From assembly GCA_039931775.1 (NCBI GenBank), contig JBDTRG010000129.1, forward strand, positions 81,154-145,153: DNA of 64,000 nt. Reading direction: 5' to 3'. Source of the stretch: CAIWHR01 sp039931775. GTDB taxonomy: Bacteria > Pseudomonadota > Gammaproteobacteria > Burkholderiales > Casimicrobiaceae. The position numbers and the translations under genes were made by a program. Positions 35,166 through 44,971 of this stretch are shown piece by piece. Under the pieces are notes generated by a model, which was not told where the DNA came from, made no database searches, and was given only the letters and a program-made list of their open reading frames with translations. Numbering within the stretch: the stretch's first letter is position 1; the number at the start of each line of letters is the position of its first letter.

Positions 35166-38100
35166 ATGCCAAGTTTGCAGCCTCCTGCCCCCAAATCCTT
35201 ACTCTACGAGCCTGCAAGATACCCCGGTTCGCCGGTCGGCGCCGCAAGGGGCGCGTCGACCTCTCCGCTTTCCTTCTCCCAGCAGCGCTTGTGGATGCTC
35301 GACGGGATTCTGCCGAATCGATCGGTATACACGGTTGCCCAGGCGTATCGGATCGTCGGCAGGCTGAACCCCGTCGCACTGCAGCGCGCGCTCGGCGACA
35401 TCGTGGCGCGGCACGATGTCCTTCGGACGCGCTTTGCGTTGACCGATGACGGTCCGGTGCAGGTGATCGTTCCGGCGCAACCTCTGGAACTGTCGGTGGT
35501 CGATCTCGGTTCGCTCGACAATGGGCTGCGCGAGCCGACCGCGCGACGAATCGCGCACGACGAGGCGCAGGCGCCGTTCGATCTGGAAAGCGGAATGCCG
35601 CTGCGCGTGCGGTTGCTTCGCCTGCGCGACGCCGAGCACTGGCTGTTGATGACGCTGCACCACATCGTTACCGATGGCTGGTCGACCGGCGTGCTGTGGC
35701 GCGAACTCTCGGCGTTGTACCTCGCCCATTGCCGCGGCGAGGCGAATCCGCTACCCCCGTTGCCCGTGCGTTACGCAGATTTTTCGGTGTGGCAGCGCCA
35801 ATGGCTGCAGGGCGAGGAGCTGGAGCGCCAACTTGCCTACTGGAAGCCCGCGTTGGCCGACCTGCCCGTGCTCGATCTGCCGACGGATCGCCCGCGTCCT
35901 GCGATCGCGAGCCATCGTGGTGCGTGCCGCGCTTTCGAACTCGGCACCGAGCTGACACGCTCGCTCAAGGTGGTGAGCCGCGGCGAAAGCTCGACGTTGT
36001 TCATGACGTTGCTCGCGGCTTTTCAGGTATTGCTCTACCGGTATACCGGGCAGGAAGACATCGCCGTAGGGGTGCCAACCGCCGGACGCAACCGACCGGA
36101 GCTGGAGTCGCTCATCGGGTTCTTCGTCAACACATTGGTCATGCGGGGGGACCTGTCGGGGGAACCGACCTTTCGGGCGTTTCTGGCGAGGGTTCGCGCA
36201 CGGGCGCTGGACGCGTACGCGCACCTCGACCTGCCGTTCGAGAAGCTGGTCGAGGAACTGCACCCTGCCAGAGACTTGTCGCGCAATCCGCTGTTCCAGG
36301 CCGCGCTCGTGATGCGGAACATGCCGCGCAGCCAGCCCGGGCTCCATGGTCTCCACGTGGAACCGCTTGCGGACAGCGACGGTGAAAATGCGAAATTCGA
36401 CCTGCACCTTTCCGTCACCGAGGTCGCGGACGTGCTGCAGATGCGCCTCGAGTATGCGACCGATCTCTTCGACGCGGCGACCATCGAACGGCTGATCGGA
36501 CACTGGCAGGTGCTGCTCGAGGGAATCGTCGCGGATCCGGGGCAGTCGATTGCGTGCCTGCCGCTGCTGTCGGCGCAGGAACGCGACCACCTGCAGGACG
36601 GGTCGAATGCGACGTCGGCGCAATTCCCACGCGGCCGTTGCATCCACGCGCTGTTCGAAGCGCAGGTTCTGCGCACGCCCGAAGCGGTGGCGGCGGTGTT
36701 TGCCGACGAGCAACTGACGTACGGGGAGCTCAATGCGCGGGCGAATCGATTGGCGCATCACCTGCGCGGGCTGGGCGCGGGGCCGGAGGTGCTGGTGGGG
36801 CTGTGTGTGGAGCGCTCGCTGGATCTGGTGGTGGGGTTGCTCGGGATACTGAAGGCGGGAGCGGCGTACGTTCCGCTGGACCCGGGGTATCCGGCCCAGC
36901 GGTTGGCGTTCATGCTGGACGACACAAAGGCGCCGGTGCTGGTGACGCAGCAGCGGCTGTTGGCGTTGCTGCCTGCCGCCGCTGCGAAGGTGGTGTGCCT
37001 CGATCGCGACGGGGCGGCGATCGCGGGCGAGCCCTCGACCAACCCGGCGGGTGGCGCGACCGAAAAGAACCTCGCATACGTGATCTACACGTCGGGCTCC
37101 ACCGGTCAGCCCAAAGGCGTGATGATCGAGCATCGGTCGGTCGTCAATCACTTCGTGGGGATGGTGCAACGGTTTTCGCTGGGCAGCGAGGATTGCGTGC
37201 TGCAATCTGCGCCGATCGGATTCGACCAGTCGATCTGGCAGATCCTCGTTCCGCTGGTGTCCGGTGGGCGCGTTGCGTTGCCCGAACCCGACGCACATCG
37301 TTCCGCCGACGAGCTCGCCGACGCCATCAGGCGACATCGCGTTACGGTGCTTCGGACCGTACCCACCATGCTGTCGGCCCTGTTGCGAGGGCCGCGATTG
37401 GACCCGTTGCACTCGTTGCGCCTGGTGATCGCGGCGGGTGAAGTACTGGAAAACGACGTCGCCGCGGAATTTGCGGCACAATCACGCGCAGTGCTGGTCA
37501 ACGCTTACGGGCCCACGGAAACCACCTTCGTCGCGTCCCTTTGGGAGTGCCCCGGCGCAGAGGAAAATCGCCGCATTCCGATCGGTGCGCCGCTTCCGAA
37601 CATGCGCATCCATGTGCTCGATCGGCACGATCAGCGGGTTCCGATCGGCGTGCAAGGTGAACTGTGCATCGGGGGCGAAGGTGTGGGGCGCGGCTACTGG
37701 CGCCAGCCGGAGTTGACCGCCCGATCGTTCGTTCGGGATCCGTTCAATCCGGACCCGCAGGCGCGCATGTTTCGGTCCGGCGACCTCGCATGTCTGCGGC
37801 CGGATGGACGACTCGAGTTTCTCGGGCGCCGGGATCATCAGATCAAACTGCGGGGTGTCCGCATCGAGCTCGGCGAGATCGAGACTGTTCTGGCGTCTCA
37901 CGCCGGCGTGATTGGCGCCGTCGTGGTCGCGCGGGAAGGCGACGCCGATGATCGGCGCCTGATCGGCTACGTTACGACCGCGGGAAAACCGCCGCCGACG
38001 ACATCCGATTTGCGCGGATTCCTGAGGGCGCGGCTGCCGGAGTTCATGATTCCCGCGGCATTCGTGCGATTGAACGAATTTCCTACTGCATCGACGGGCA

Positions 38101-38522
38101 AGATCGATCGGCTGCACCTGCCGCCTCCGGACGCGCAGAGCGAGTCGGCCGCCTCCGCTTGCGCCGCTCCGCGCAACGATTTGGAGACGCAGCTGGCGGC
38201 AATCTTTTCCGACATTCTCGGCGTCGGGAGCGTCGGTATATTCGAGGACTTTTTCGCGCTCGGCGGCCATTCGTTGCTGGTCATGCGGGTCCTTGCCGCC
38301 GTGAAGGCCGGCTTCGCGATCACCGTACGACCGCGCGAATTCTTCGTCGACGCCACCGTCGCGGGTTTGGCGAAGCATCTGGACCCCGATGCCCAGGGCG
38401 CCTTCGGCGGCGCCGTTCGGGAGGCTTCGCGAGGTTCGCCAATGAATCGGCATCCGAGAGTGCCGTCGCGCCAGCGCATAACATCGAAAGCGTCCGCGAA
38501 CCGATCGAGGAGCGGGGCGTGA
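35166..38522 (+). CDS. Nonribosomal peptide synthetase, C-A-PCP module
   Basis: The 1118 residues hold a condensation domain (~33-460, active motif HHIVTDG at 165-171), an adenylation domain (~490-970: YTSGSTGQPKG, NAYGPTETT, FRSGDLACLRPDGR, GRRDHQIKLRGVRIELGE, GKIDR), and a carrier domain with its pantetheine Ser1036 in FFALGGHSLL. About 35 Arg/Ser-rich residues follow. Having C first, it should take an acyl or aminoacyl unit from another carrier, plausibly one of the A-PCP proteins. Aligned to GrsA-Phe, the binding-pocket code reads approximately D-Q-W-R-I-A-A-F-V-K, which I cannot assign. The stop overlaps the next gene's GTG start. Confidence 0.93.
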   Translation: MPSLQPPAPKSLLYEPARYPGSPVGAARGASTSPLSFSQQRLWMLDGILPNRSVYTVAQAYRIVGRLNPVALQRALGDIVARHDVLRTRFALTDDGPVQVIVPAQPLELSVVDLGSLDNGLREPTARRIAHDEAQAPFDLESGMPLRVRLLRLRDAEHWLLMTLHHIVTDGWSTGVLWRELSALYLAHCRGEANPLPPLPVRYADFSVWQRQWLQGEELERQLAYWKPALADLPVLDLPTDRPRPAIASHRGACRAFELGTELTRSLKVVSRGESSTLFMTLLAAFQVLLYRYTGQEDIAVGVPTAGRNRPELESLIGFFVNTLVMRGDLSGEPTFRAFLARVRARALDAYAHLDLPFEKLVEELHPARDLSRNPLFQAALVMRNMPRSQPGLHGLHVEPLADSDGENAKFDLHLSVTEVADVLQMRLEYATDLFDAATIERLIGHWQVLLEGIVADPGQSIACLPLLSAQERDHLQDGSNATSAQFPRGRCIHALFEAQVLRTPEAVAAVFADEQLTYGELNARANRLAHHLRGLGAGPEVLVGLCVERSLDLVVGLLGILKAGAAYVPLDPGYPAQRLAFMLDDTKAPVLVTQQRLLALLPAAAAKVVCLDRDGAAIAGEPSTNPAGGATEKNLAYVIYTSGSTGQPKGVMIEHRSVVNHFVGMVQRFSLGSEDCVLQSAPIGFDQSIWQILVPLVSGGRVALPEPDAHRSADELADAIRRHRVTVLRTVPTMLSALLRGPRLDPLHSLRLVIAAGEVLENDVAAEFAAQSRAVLVNAYGPTETTFVASLWECPGAEENRRIPIGAPLPNMRIHVLDRHDQRVPIGVQGELCIGGEGVGRGYWRQPELTARSFVRDPFNPDPQARMFRSGDLACLRPDGRLEFLGRRDHQIKLRGVRIELGEIETVLASHAGVIGAVVVAREGDADDRRLIGYVTTAGKPPPTTSDLRGFLRARLPEFMIPAAFVRLNEFPTASTGKIDRLHLPPPDAQSESAASACAAPRNDLETQLAAIFSDILGVGSVGIFEDFFALGGHSLLVMRVLAAVKAGFAITVRPREFFVDATVAGLAKHLDPDAQGAFGGAVREASRGSPMNRHPRVPSRQRITSKASANRSRSGA
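36671..37106 (+). repeat. 436-bp perfect direct repeat, copy 1 (A-domain N-terminal core)
   Basis: Identical by eye to 39994-40429 (offset 3323). It encodes the stretch from TPEAVAAVFADEQLTYGEL to YTSGSTG. The bases on both sides differ at once, which fixes the ends. Confidence 0.9.
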
Positions 38523-41500
38523 CTGCAGTGAATCCGGGCGCTGTCGCCATGCCATCGCCTGCGGCGCCAGGCGAGGTCTTCGTGTTCCCTTCGTCGTTTG
38601 CACAGCAGCGGCTGTGGCTCATCGACAAATTGTTGCCGAACGGTGCAGTCTACAATGTGCCGAGAGTGTATCGGCTCGTCGGCGTGCTCGATGTCGATGC
38701 ACTGCGCGGCGCGTTGAATGCGCTCGTAGAAAGGCACGAAGCGTTGCGGACGCGATTCGCCCTGGAGGCGCGCGGTCCGGTGCAAGTGATCGACGCGGCC
38801 CTCGAACTGCCGATCGAAGTGGTGGACCTCGAACCGCTTGGGCCATCGGCGCGGGAGGCCGAAGCAAGGCGCCTTGCCCAGGTGGAGGCGCAGACGCCCT
38901 TCGATCTGGAGCAGGGGCCGTTGTTGCGCCTGCGGCTCCTGCGTTTGAGCCAGAACGAGCACTGGCTGCTGATGACGCTGCATCACATCGTGACCGACGG
39001 CTGGTCCTCCGGCATCGTGGCGCGCGAGTTGTCCGTACTCTATCGGTCGCAACACCTCGGGGAGGCAAGCCCGTTGGCGCCATTGCCGGTGCAGTATGCG
39101 GATTACGCCGTCTGGCAACGTGACTGGCTGCAGGGCGATGTGCTGGAGCAGCAACTTGCCTACTGGAAGCCGGCCCTGGCCAACCTGGCTGTGCTCGAAC
39201 TGCCGACGGATCGGCCGCGGCCGGCGCTGGCGAGCTACCGCGGCCGGAAGGTGAATTTCGAGATCGACGAACGGCTCACCGCGGACCTCAAGGCGCTGGG
39301 CCGGGCCGAGCGCGCAACGTTGTTCATGACGTTGCTCGCGGCATTCCAGGTGCTCCTCTACCGGTACAGCGGCGAAGAGGACGTGGTCGTGGGAGCCCCA
39401 ATCGCCGGCCGCGTCCGGCCCGAGCTCAACGGACTGATCGGCTTTTTCGTCAACACACTGGTGTTGCGCGGAGACCTGTCGGGGGAACCGACGTTTCGGG
39501 AATACCTGGCAAGGGTCCGCGCGCGCGCGCTGGATGCGTATGCACACCAGGACTTGCCCTTCGAGAAGCTGGTCGAGGAACTTCATCCCAGGAGGGACCT
39601 GTCGCGCAATCCGCTGTTTCAGGTTGCGCTGGCGATGCAGAACACGCCGCAGGGCGAGCTGGACCTCGATGGAATTGACGTAACGGTACTTCAGGATGTC
39701 GATGGAGAAAGCGCGAAATTCGACCTGCAGCTCTCGGTTACCGAAGCGGGGGCCATCCTGCGGATGCGTTTCGAGTACGCGACCGACCTCTTCGACGCTG
39801 CCACGATCCAGCGGCTGATCCAGCATTGGCGAACGCTGCTGGGAGGAATCGTCGCGGATCCGGGGCAGGCGATTGCGCGGCTGCCGCTGCTCGGCGAGGT
39901 CGAGCGCAAAGCTCATGACGCCGAACGGAATGCGGCCGAGGTCGAAACGCCGCGGGAGCGGTGCATCCACGAGATGTTCGAGCAACAGGTCGAGCGCACG
40001 CCCGAAGCGGTGGCGGCGGTGTTTGCCGACGAGCAACTGACGTACGGGGAGCTCAATGCGCGGGCGAATCGATTGGCGCATCACCTGCGCGGGCTGGGCG
40101 CGGGGCCGGAGGTGCTGGTGGGGCTGTGTGTGGAGCGCTCGCTGGATCTGGTGGTGGGGTTGCTCGGGATACTGAAGGCGGGAGCGGCGTACGTTCCGCT
40201 GGACCCGGGGTATCCGGCCCAGCGGTTGGCGTTCATGCTGGACGACACAAAGGCGCCGGTGCTGGTGACGCAGCAGCGGCTGTTGGCGTTGCTGCCTGCC
40301 GCCGCTGCGAAGGTGGTGTGCCTCGATCGCGACGGGGCGGCGATCGCGGGCGAGCCCTCGACCAACCCGGCGGGTGGCGCGACCGAAAAGAACCTCGCAT
40401 ACGTGATCTACACGTCGGGCTCCACCGGTGCGCCCAAGGGCGTGATGGTCACCCACTTCAACGTGGTCAGGCTATTCCTGGCCACGCAGCATTGGTTCGC
40501 ATTCGACGAGCGCGACGTCTGGACCTGCTTTCACTCGGCCTCGTTCGACGTCTCGGTCTGGGAAATCTGGGGCGCGCTGTTCCACGGCGGCAAGCTGGTC
40601 ATCGTCCCGTTCGTGACGAGTCGCGATCCCGAGGCATTTTACGCTCTGCTCTGTGGGGAGGGCGTCACGGTCCTCAGTCAGACTCCCTCTGCATTCACCG
40701 GGCTGATGGCGGCCGATGCCAAGGCAGGATCCGCCGGCCTCGCGTTGCGTCTGATCATCTTCGCCGGCGAAGCGCTCGAGGTGAAGTCGTTGCGACCCTG
40801 GTTCGATCGACATGGCGATGCTGTGCCCCGGATGGTGAACATGTACGGAATCACGGAGACCACGGTCCATGCTACCTATCGTCCCGTTACGTATGCCGAC
40901 ATGGATACTCCGAAGGGCAGCAATATCGGCGCGCCGATTCCCGACTTGCGCGTGCATGTCCTCGACGGCCATCTGCAACCCGTGCCGACCGGCGTTGTCG
41001 GAGAGATTTTTGTCGCCGGTGCGGGCGTTGCGCGGGGGTACCTGAATCGGCCGGCGCTCACAGCCGAGCGCTTCTTGACCGATCCATTCGACCGCGACGC
41101 GAACGCGCGCATGTATCGGTCGGGCGATCGCGCGTGCCGAATGCCGAATGGGGATCTCGACTATCTCGGCCGGATGGATCACCAGGTAAAGATTCGCGGG
41201 TTCAGGATCGAGCTCGGTGAAATCGAATCAACGCTGGCGCAGCATCCCGCAGTGGCTGGCGCGGTCGTCCTCGTGTGGGAAGATGTCCCGGACGAGCGGC
41301 GCCTCGTCGCGTACCTCGTGATGCGGGACGCACGAGCGCCGGCCGTGCGCGAGTTGCGCGAGCATGTCGCCGCGCGCATTCCGGACTACATGATCCCGGC
41401 TGCGTTCATCACGCTGGACAGGTTTCCGATGACGCCGTCGGGAAAGATCGATCGGGGAGCGTTCGCGCCGCCCGAAGCGGACAGCACGCTTGCGGCGGGC

Positions 41501-42595
41501 GCGTACGTCGCGCCACGCGACGAGATCGAGCGCATCGCCTGCCGGATGTGGGCCAAGGCACTTCGCATCTCGCGTGTCGGGATCGACGACGACTTCTTCG
41601 AGATCGGAGGACATTCGCTCGTCGGTGCGAAGCTGTTCATGCAACTGTCCGAGGAGTTTGGGCGGCTTCTGCCGCTCGGTCTGCTGTTCGAGGCGCCGAC
41701 GGTGCGCAAACTGGCCGAATTCCTGCGCTCGTCGAAGCCGCTCGATGGGTGCGCGAGCCTGGTCTCAATCACACTTGGCGCGTCGCAGCAGGCACTGTTC
41801 GCGGTGCCCGGAGTCGGAGGAAACGTCGTCGGCTTCGCCGATCTCGCGCGTGCGCTTGGGCCGGATCAGGCGTTCTTCGGCCTGCAGTCCGTCGGCCTCG
41901 ACGGTGCCCGCGATCCGCTCGAGTCGATCGAGGAAATGGCGCGCCTCTATGTTTCGGAGGTACGGTCGATTCGCCCTCACGGACCGTATGCATTGCTGGG
42001 CGCATGCTTTGGCGCGACGGTGGCCTTCGAGATGGCCCGGCAGATTGCGGAGAGCGGCGAGGAGGTCGCCTTTCTCGGCCTGGTGGATCCCGGAAGCCGT
42101 CGCGGCAAGGAAGCCGATCGGCCCATAAAGGCGGCGCCCCGGGTCGTGAAAAGCGCCAGAGTGGCCGGTGGCTTTGTCCAGGGGCGATTGCAGCTTTATC
42201 GACGCGAGATGGCCAGCCTCCCGCATCGCGAGCGCTTCGCCTATGTGGGCCGCAAGCTTCACACCATCCTGCGCCGGATGAGCGGACGCGCATCCCTCGA
42301 AGGGGTTCGCCTTGAAATAAACCAGATGAAGGTCTATAAGGCGAACCTCGCCGCGCTGCGACGATTCAGCCCCAAGCCGATCCCCCGTCCGGTCAAGGTC
42401 CTCGCGGTATTCGAGACGCACCGCAGGGTGGAGGGTCACGACGCCTCGCTCGAATGGTGGAATCGTTCGGGTGGCGAAGTCGTCAGGCGCGTGGTTTCAG
42501 GCAACGATTCGGGCGACATGCTCAAAGGCGAAAACGCGCGAAGGCTGGCGGCGGATCTTGCGCAACAACTGAAGAGCGCATTCGACCGAAAATGA
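38519..42595 (+). CDS. Nonribosomal peptide synthetase, C-A-PCP-TE termination module
   Basis: The 1358 residues start at GTG with GAGGAG 7 bases upstream, overlapping the previous stop. Domains: C (~22-450, HHIVTDG from 155), A (~480-985: YTSGSTGAPKG, NMYGITETTVH, YRSGDRACRMPNG, GKIDR), carrier (Ser1033 in FFEIGGHSLVG), and thioesterase (~1085-1350). The A-domain code reads approximately D-V-W-S-I-A-M-V-H-K, closest to Thr/Ser-type codes. The thioesterase has GACFGA, with Cys1163 in place of the usual Ser. Where the catalytic His is expected (G-D-H-x-x-M-L) it reads GNDSGDML, so release chemistry may be unusual. The stop overlaps the next gene's ATG. Confidence 0.93.
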   Translation: MTAVNPGAVAMPSPAAPGEVFVFPSSFAQQRLWLIDKLLPNGAVYNVPRVYRLVGVLDVDALRGALNALVERHEALRTRFALEARGPVQVIDAALELPIEVVDLEPLGPSAREAEARRLAQVEAQTPFDLEQGPLLRLRLLRLSQNEHWLLMTLHHIVTDGWSSGIVARELSVLYRSQHLGEASPLAPLPVQYADYAVWQRDWLQGDVLEQQLAYWKPALANLAVLELPTDRPRPALASYRGRKVNFEIDERLTADLKALGRAERATLFMTLLAAFQVLLYRYSGEEDVVVGAPIAGRVRPELNGLIGFFVNTLVLRGDLSGEPTFREYLARVRARALDAYAHQDLPFEKLVEELHPRRDLSRNPLFQVALAMQNTPQGELDLDGIDVTVLQDVDGESAKFDLQLSVTEAGAILRMRFEYATDLFDAATIQRLIQHWRTLLGGIVADPGQAIARLPLLGEVERKAHDAERNAAEVETPRERCIHEMFEQQVERTPEAVAAVFADEQLTYGELNARANRLAHHLRGLGAGPEVLVGLCVERSLDLVVGLLGILKAGAAYVPLDPGYPAQRLAFMLDDTKAPVLVTQQRLLALLPAAAAKVVCLDRDGAAIAGEPSTNPAGGATEKNLAYVIYTSGSTGAPKGVMVTHFNVVRLFLATQHWFAFDERDVWTCFHSASFDVSVWEIWGALFHGGKLVIVPFVTSRDPEAFYALLCGEGVTVLSQTPSAFTGLMAADAKAGSAGLALRLIIFAGEALEVKSLRPWFDRHGDAVPRMVNMYGITETTVHATYRPVTYADMDTPKGSNIGAPIPDLRVHVLDGHLQPVPTGVVGEIFVAGAGVARGYLNRPALTAERFLTDPFDRDANARMYRSGDRACRMPNGDLDYLGRMDHQVKIRGFRIELGEIESTLAQHPAVAGAVVLVWEDVPDERRLVAYLVMRDARAPAVRELREHVAARIPDYMIPAAFITLDRFPMTPSGKIDRGAFAPPEADSTLAAGAYVAPRDEIERIACRMWAKALRISRVGIDDDFFEIGGHSLVGAKLFMQLSEEFGRLLPLGLLFEAPTVRKLAEFLRSSKPLDGCASLVSITLGASQQALFAVPGVGGNVVGFADLARALGPDQAFFGLQSVGLDGARDPLESIEEMARLYVSEVRSIRPHGPYALLGACFGATVAFEMARQIAESGEEVAFLGLVDPGSRRGKEADRPIKAAPRVVKSARVAGGFVQGRLQLYRREMASLPHRERFAYVGRKLHTILRRMSGRASLEGVRLEINQMKVYKANLAALRRFSPKPIPRPVKVLAVFETHRRVEGHDASLEWWNRSGGEVVRRVVSGNDSGDMLKGENARRLAADLAQQLKSAFDRK
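39994..40429 (+). repeat. 436-bp perfect direct repeat, copy 2 (A-domain N-terminal core)
   Basis: Same sequence and frame as 36671-37106. The flanking parts of the two NRPS genes are only moderately similar, so the identity is local. Confidence 0.9.
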
Positions 42596-44184
42596 GTCCG
42601 TCCGGCGCCCGGGAACGACCAGCGGGCGCGCCCCTCGCGGAGCAAGGTGACGCGGCGATGGACAACTCCGCGGAAGCCTCCGGCATTCGAACAGCGCAGA
42701 CGGACGCGCCTTCCGCGACGGTCGCAATGTCTGCCGTGGGGCGTGCCGAACTGGCGGTGGCAACCATGATGCTGCTGGCCATTCCCGTGATTGCCCCGTT
42801 GGGCAACGCGCATTGGGCGAATGCGGGTATCGCCGGAAACCTGTTGCTCCTACTCGCCGGTTGCCTGCTGGCCTGGCTTCTGGTCGCCCGGGCATGCGCA
42901 CCGGTGAGCGCGGCGCTTTCGCGATTGGCGAAGCGGCCGGATTTGATGCCGGTATTGATCGCGGGCGCAGCCATGGAAATGCTGGCCGCGTCCATCACCG
43001 CGCCGGTTCCCGTGTCGGATTTCTTTCATTACTTGTATCTCGCCGGCCGCATCGCCGCGGGGTTGTCGTATGTGGATGACCTTGGCTGGCGCGCCGAGTT
43101 TCCACCAGGGTGGCCCTACATGCTGGCACCGTTCGTGGCTATTTTCGGGCCCACGCTCGTCGCTGCCACTGCCGCGAATGTCGCCCTTTATCTGGTGGGC
43201 GCCATCGGTATCGCGTCGATCGCGCGACAACGGTTCGGTCCTTCCGAGACGTTCATCGCGGTCGTCCTGTTCACGATTTGGCCCGCGCGTCTGCTGATGG
43301 CCGGGCTGGCGGCCAAGGAAAATCTGCTCATCGCTGCGGTCATTGCCGCGATCGCGCTTTCGTACAAGGCGGTGGACGCGAAAACACGATCGCCGATCGT
43401 TATCGCTGGCGCGGCTGGTGCCGTTTTCGGCCTCGCGGCGCTGACGCAGCCAGGTCTGCTGGTGCTGACGCTTGCGGCACCGGTCATGTTCCGATCGGCC
43501 ATTACGGACATCGGCGCTCGACGATTCACCTCAATCGTCGCTGCGATGCTCGCCGGAGCGTTACTTGCACTCGCGCCGTGGATGGTGAGGAACTGCGTCG
43601 TTTTCGAAGGGGAGTTCTGCGGCATCGCGGCCAATGGCGGCAGCGTGTTCTACCGGGCGAACAATGCGAATGCCACGGGCTTGTTCATGTACGGAAGGGG
43701 AGGGCCCCTTCGCGGGCTCCCGGAGGTCGAGCGCAACAGGCGCGGATACGAACTGGGTCGCCAATGGATCGTGACCCATCCGCTGGACGCCGTGCAGCTT
43801 TCGGCGCGCAAGGTTTTCGCCTATCTCAAAGGCGACGATCATGGGGCCTACTGGAGCGTGCTGCGTCAGCCCGGAGGCGACGAGGAGAACGCGTTGCGCA
43901 ACGCGAGCGAGTCGCGGATGGCGCTCTACCGGATCGCGAGCGGCGTGTCGCTGGCTTATTGGGTGCTGCTCGCTGCACTTTCCGTTCAGGCGCTGCGGAA
44001 CGGTCGGCTCGCGGATGAGCGCGATCGGTACGACTTTCGGCCGCTCGTCTATCCGTTGCTGTGCGGCGCTGCGGTATTTGGCCTCTTCGAAAGCGGCGAC
44101 CGCCAGCACATGTTCGCGGTCGGACCGCTTTTCGTTCTAGCCGCCGCCGGCATCGTGCGCCGGGGAAACCGCGTCACGCCATGA
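42592..44184 (+). CDS. Multipass membrane protein, glycosyltransferase-like (ArnT/PMT type)
   Basis: The 530-residue protein has about eleven hydrophobic segments. Its layout resembles lipid-linked-sugar glycosyltransferases of the ArnT/PMT (GT-C) type: an acidic first loop (APVPVSDFFHYLYLAGRIAAGLSY), aromatic W-P-Y segments (EFPPGWPYMLAPFVAIFGP), FTIWPARLLMAGLAAKENLL, and a C-terminal soluble part (NANATGLFMYGRGG). Membership is inferred, not certain. The ATG at 42592 overlaps the NRPS stop (ATGA) but has no ribosome binding site; an alternative ATG at 42658 has AAGG upstream. Coupling to the NRPS gene suggests a role in membrane attachment, glycosylation or export of the product. Confidence 0.6.
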   Translation: MSPSGARERPAGAPLAEQGDAAMDNSAEASGIRTAQTDAPSATVAMSAVGRAELAVATMMLLAIPVIAPLGNAHWANAGIAGNLLLLLAGCLLAWLLVARACAPVSAALSRLAKRPDLMPVLIAGAAMEMLAASITAPVPVSDFFHYLYLAGRIAAGLSYVDDLGWRAEFPPGWPYMLAPFVAIFGPTLVAATAANVALYLVGAIGIASIARQRFGPSETFIAVVLFTIWPARLLMAGLAAKENLLIAAVIAAIALSYKAVDAKTRSPIVIAGAAGAVFGLAALTQPGLLVLTLAAPVMFRSAITDIGARRFTSIVAAMLAGALLALAPWMVRNCVVFEGEFCGIAANGGSVFYRANNANATGLFMYGRGGPLRGLPEVERNRRGYELGRQWIVTHPLDAVQLSARKVFAYLKGDDHGAYWSVLRQPGGDEENALRNASESRMALYRIASGVSLAYWVLLAALSVQALRNGRLADERDRYDFRPLVYPLLCGAAVFGLFESGDRQHMFAVGPLFVLAAAGIVRRGNRVTP

Positions 44185-44971
44185 TCTCTACGTCCCATCC
44201 CTCGCCGCGTGAGGCGATCGCGGCGTGCCAACCCGGCTCCGGTTGGAGTACCCGGACGAACCACTCGGGACTCAATGTTTCCGGATCCTGCGATTGCACG
44301 CGGGCCACCCTTTCTCCGGCGTCGAAGCTCACGAAGAAGCGATCGAGCGGAAACGACAGGCCGACGCCCTGTGCCTTCAGCACCGACTCCTTGGCGACCC
44401 AATGGCGAAAGAACGCCTCGCGCTGACGACCGGCCGGGGCCGAGGCGATTGCCTCGAGTTCGCGCTCGAAGAAGAACTGCCGCGCCAGCGGCATCGGGTC
44501 GAAATCGCGCCGCTCCTGTTCGAGGTCGATGCCGACCGGCGCGTCCCGGGCCACCGCGAGCATCGCGCGGCCCTTCGAGTGCGCGAGGTTGAAGGTGACG
44601 CCCCCATGCACGCGGGTGCCGAGCGCGATCGAGGGCTTTCCGGAGGGGCCGAGTTCGAACGCAATTGCGTGCGGCGGCACGCCGCAATACCGCGAGAGGA
44701 GGTGGCGAAGCACGCCGCGCGCAACGGTCCATCGGCCGCGGTCGGGGGCGTGCACGAATCTGTCGGCGCGCGCTCTTTCGTCGGCGGACAGTACGCGGCG
44801 CCACGCGCTGCCGGCCTCCACGGATGCATCGATCAGGAAGGCCCAGACGTGCACCGATTGCGCGGCGATATCGACGTTTTTCGGTGGTCGGTCGCAGGCC
44901 GCCGGGTCGATGGGTGCGAAGACAAGCGTCGGCCGGGCCGGCGTACCGCGTCGTGGGGATGCCGTTTCCAT
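44174..44971 (-). CDS. Sfp-type 4'-phosphopantetheinyl transferase
   Basis: The 265-residue protein has the Sfp/AcpT signatures: GVTFNLAHSKGRAMLAVA, VGIDLEQERRDFDP (metal-binding Asp and Glu), and HWVAKESVLKAQGVGL (W-x-x-K-E-S-x-x-K). It adds phosphopantetheine to carrier domains. The four carrier domains of the island are the obvious substrates. I chose the ATG at 44971 with AGGA just upstream; the frame extends 34 codons further without a site. It converges on the membrane protein gene, overlapping its 3' end by 11 bases, and is divergent from the flippase. Confidence 0.92.
   Translation of the reverse strand: METASPRRGTPARPTLVFAPIDPAACDRPPKNVDIAAQSVHVWAFLIDASVEAGSAWRRVLSADERARADRFVHAPDRGRWTVARGVLRHLLSRYCGVPPHAIAFELGPSGKPSIALGTRVHGGVTFNLAHSKGRAMLAVARDAPVGIDLEQERRDFDPMPLARQFFFERELEAIASAPAGRQREAFFRHWVAKESVLKAQGVGLSFPLDRFFVSFDAGERVARVQSQDPETLSPEWFVRVLQPEPGWHAAIASRGEGWDVEIMA

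Noticed and set aside
35751..37481. 576-codon antisense frame opposite the first NRPS gene
   Set aside because: Shares its middle with the frame at 37967-40456 only because of the 436-bp repeat.
37967..40456. Very long antisense frame (829 codons) opposite the NRPS genes
   Set aside because: Rich in Arg, Gln, His and Leu with no domain pattern; it is a GC-driven mirror of the NRPS reading frames.
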